Source: Burkholderiales bacterium
GTDB lineage: Bacteria; Pseudomonadota; Gammaproteobacteria; Burkholderiales; Burkholderiaceae_C
Length of the DNA stretch: 64,000 nucleotides
Assembly: GCA_021414305.1 (NCBI GenBank)
Contig: JAIOOS010000008.1
Span: forward strand, 1-64,000
Direction: 5' to 3'
Shown here: piece by piece, positions 61,868-64,000 of the stretch
How positions within the stretch are numbered: position 1 is the first letter of the stretch
Layout: each line of letters opens with the position of its first letter
Made by a program: the position numbers and the translations under genes
The notes under the pieces: generated by a model
What the model was told of the DNA's origin: nothing
The model's database searches: none
Seen by the model: the letters and a program-made list of their open reading frames with translations, nothing else

Positions 61868-64000
61868 CAGTGCAGCACCGCGCTGTCGCTGGCGCGCGTC
61901 ACCCGCAGGGCCGCGGCGGCTGCCGACCATTGCAGGAACTCGTCGACCGGCATCGGCCGGCCCATGTAGAAGCCCTGCGCCATGTCGCAGTGCAGCTCGC
62001 GCAGCATGTTCCAGACCTGGACGTTCTCCACGCCCTCGGCGACGACGGCGATGCCGAGGTTGTGCGCCAGGTCGATGGTGGAGCGCACGATCACCGCGTC
62101 GTCGGCATCGGTCTGCATGTTGCGCACGAACGACTGGTCGATCTTCAGCTCGTCGACCGGCAGCCGCTTCAGGTAGGCGAGCGACGAGTAGCCGGTGCCG
62201 AAGTCGTCGATCGAGAGCTTGAAGCCGATCGCGCTCAGCCGGTCGAGCGTGACCAGGGCGCGCTGCGGATCGTCCATCATCGCGCTCTCGGTGATCTCGA
62301 GGCAGAACGCCTTCGCCGCCACGCGCTGCCGCACCAGCACCGCCTCGAACTTCTGCGGCAGGTCCTGGTCGAGCAGGTCGCGGGTGGAGAGGTTGACCGA
62401 GAGCACGAGATCGATGCCTTCGTCGCTCAGGCGCCGCCACTGCCGCGCCGCCTCCTCGAACACCCACAGCGTCAGCGCGTGGATGAAGCCGCTCTGCTCG
62501 GCGAAGGGAACGAACTCGCCCGGCGGCACCAGGCCGCGCTGCGGATGCTGCCAGCGCACCAGCGCCTCGGCGCCCGCCACCTGGCCGCTCTCGAGCGCGA
62601 GCTTGGGCTGCAGGTACAGGCGCAGCTCGTCGTGCTCGACCGCCTGGCGCAGCTCGGAGATCAGCGTCAGCATCTGCGCGCTGGCGACGTCGACCGAGGG
62701 GTCGTACATCAGCGGGCCGCTGCCGCGACTCTTGGCCGCATACATCGCCACCTCGGCGCGGTTGAGCAGCGCGTCGCCGCCGTCGGCGTGCTTCGGCCAG
62801 CAGGCGATGCCGATGGCCGCGCCCATGTCGACGTTGTGCTCCTCGAGCGCGAGCGGCGCCTGGAACGACTGCTCGATCCGCCTGGCCACCGACATCGCGA
62901 GCTCCGGGTCGCCCGAGCGCAGCAGCACCCCGAACTCGTCGCCGCCGAGGCGCGCCACCAGGTCGCCGTCGCGCACGAGCTGGCGGTTCAGGCGTTCGGC
63001 CACCTGCACCAGCAGGAGGTCGCCGATGCGGTAGCCGAGCACGTCGTTGACGTGCTTGAAGCGGTTCAGGTCGAGCATGACGATCGCCACCGAGCCGCCG
63101 GGCGGGGCGGCGACGATCGCCCCGTTCACCGCCTCGCGAAAGCGCGCCCGGTTCGGCAGGCCGGTGAGAGGGTCCCAGTAGGCGAGCTTGAGGATCTGCG
63201 CCTGGTTCTCGGCGATGTTGATGCGCATCCGCTCGAACGACTGCGAAAGCTCGCCGATCTCGTCGTGGCGCTGCAGGCCGAGCATCGGCGTCGCGTAGTC
63301 GCCGCGACCGAGGCGCTCGGCGGCGTCGGCGAGGCCGCGCAGCGGCGTGGTGACGCGGCGCGCGGTGAACACGCTGCCGAAGGCGAAGACGACGATGCCG
63401 AGCAGGGTGATGGCGATCAGCGCGAGCTGCAGGTCGCGCGGCAGGCGCACCGCGTCGTCGACCGAGAGCGAGACCAGCGCGCGCACGCCGGCGCCGGCAT
63501 CGGTTTCCCGGCCGACGGTGAGGGTGCGGACGCGCACCCCGAGCTCCTCGCCCTGCACGGCGAAGCTGCTCATGCCCGTGTCCCCGGTGTCGTCGAGCCA
63601 GGGCTGGCCCGCCATGCTGGCGGCGCGCACGGCGTCGAGGCTGGTCAGGCTCACCGCCCACGGCTCGTCCGGCGAGGCGCGCGAGAGCAACGTGAGATCG
63701 AGCGCCGCCAGCCGCTGCATGTCGGCGATGAGCTGGCCGTCGAGCGGAAAGTCCATCAGCACCCAGCCGACGACGAGCGGCGCGCGCACCGGCACCAGCA
63801 CCGCCTGGTACGGCCGGCCGGCGCGCAGGGTGATCACGCTCGCCTGGCCGGAGGCGGCCGATTGCGTCGCCAGCCGCTCGGCCAGGGGCAGCAGGTGGCG
63901 CGCCTCGCTCGTGGTCGTTGCCCGCAGGCTGAAGTCGGTGGCGAGCAGCGCGACCTCGGTCGCGCCGATGCGGGCGCCGTGGTTGGCGAGCACCGAGACG
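61867..64000 (-). CDS. GGDEF-EAL cyclic-di-GMP signalling protein, 5' end outside window
   Basis: The 711 codons visible from the window edge encode a sensor/membrane protein. A periplasmic CHASE/cache-like region comes first (to about residue 195), then a membrane segment (about 190-212), a HAMP-like linker (VTTPLRGLADAAERLGRGDY), a GGDEF domain and an EAL domain. GGDEF is intact (RLGGDEFGV) with an RxxD I-site five residues upstream (RDGD). EAL is intact (GAEALVRW) with DDFGTGYSSL and EGVENVQ. The protein may be bifunctional. The true start lies outside the window. Confidence 0.93.
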   Translation of the reverse strand, partial: VSVLANHGARIGATEVALLATDFSLRATTTSEARHLLPLAERLATQSAASGQASVITLRAGRPYQAVLVPVRAPLVVGWVLMDFPLDGQLIADMQRLAALDLTLLSRASPDEPWAVSLTSLDAVRAASMAGQPWLDDTGDTGMSSFAVQGEELGVRVRTLTVGRETDAGAGVRALVSLSVDDAVRLPRDLQLALIAITLLGIVVFAFGSVFTARRVTTPLRGLADAAERLGRGDYATPMLGLQRHDEIGELSQSFERMRINIAENQAQILKLAYWDPLTGLPNRARFREAVNGAIVAAPPGGSVAIVMLDLNRFKHVNDVLGYRIGDLLLVQVAERLNRQLVRDGDLVARLGGDEFGVLLRSGDPELAMSVARRIEQSFQAPLALEEHNVDMGAAIGIACWPKHADGGDALLNRAEVAMYAAKSRGSGPLMYDPSVDVASAQMLTLISELRQAVEHDELRLYLQPKLALESGQVAGAEALVRWQHPQRGLVPPGEFVPFAEQSGFIHALTLWVFEEAARQWRRLSDEGIDLVLSVNLSTRDLLDQDLPQKFEAVLVRQRVAAKAFCLEITESAMMDDPQRALVTLDRLSAIGFKLSIDDFGTGYSSLAYLKRLPVDELKIDQSFVRNMQTDADDAVIVRSTIDLAHNLGIAVVAEGVENVQVWNMLRELHCDMAQGFYMGRPMPVDEFLQWSAAAAALRVTRASDSAVLH

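Overview
The window is about 70% GC with tightly packed, often overlapping genes, and its gene content (a fliEFGHIJK/fliLNOPQR flagellar locus, PilY1-type pilus protein, Bug-type TTT binding protein, uricolytic genes with PuuD, Sco and cytochrome c4 proteins) points to a betaproteobacterium, most likely Burkholderiales. This is an inference from gene content and composition. No tRNA, rRNA, CRISPR array, phage or IS transposase was seen.

Region 1 (1-20180) is motility and surface. A PilY1-like pilus protein gene runs leftward out of the window; it carries about 33 cysteine-pair repeats and a 7-residue repeat tract, and shows an apparent one-base frameshift near 3922. Next come fliM (minus), cheY with a near-consensus sigma-28 promoter, a cheZ remnant, an HD-GYP gene, a cheR fragment, inverted fliE, then fliFGHIJK and fliLNOPQR. 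fliM is missing from its usual place between fliL and fliN. fliQ and fliR are separated by two inverted copies of a 110-114 bp palindromic element.

Region 2 (20181-31957) is mixed: a hypothetical gene, a GDSL lipoprotein and an OmpW porin behind a TetR-type operator, a dihaem cytochrome c, a MoxR ATPase, a GNAT, an S9 peptidase coupled to a ModA-like binding protein, a tricorn protease and an orphan helical protein.

Region 3 (32044-45813) is purine catabolism. PuuD oxidises urate, UraH hydrolyses 5-hydroxyisourate, a UraD-AllC fusion handles OHCU and allantoate, PuuE opens allantoin, and an AllA-like protein would split ureidoglycolate. A GntR regulator with a perfect 16-bp operator sits in the divergent promoter. 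An ABC importer, a TTT binding protein, an M20 hydrolase and a purine/nucleoside deaminase complete the set; an isochorismatase-fold hydrolase, RidA and two VOC proteins lie alongside. A REP-like palindrome is inserted in frame inside the UraD-AllC fusion.

Region 4 (45857-64000) holds a serine carboxypeptidase, an Ig-like lipoprotein and a TRAP binding protein. It also holds an unusual operon joining a NitT/TauT-type ABC importer to a Sco protein and a cupredoxin whose first copper-ligand His appears to be Gln. Then follow a double-retropepsin/TPR protein, a leftward run of small enzymes (flavin reductase, CWC, GNAT, FAD monooxygenase, DUF1272, DUF2164, 3-methyladenine glycosylase), psd, a 2-hydroxyacid dehydrogenase, an outer-membrane protein and a GGDEF-EAL protein cut by the window edge. 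The best candidates for something undescribed are the ABC-Sco-cupredoxin operon and the paired palindromic elements in the flagellar operon.
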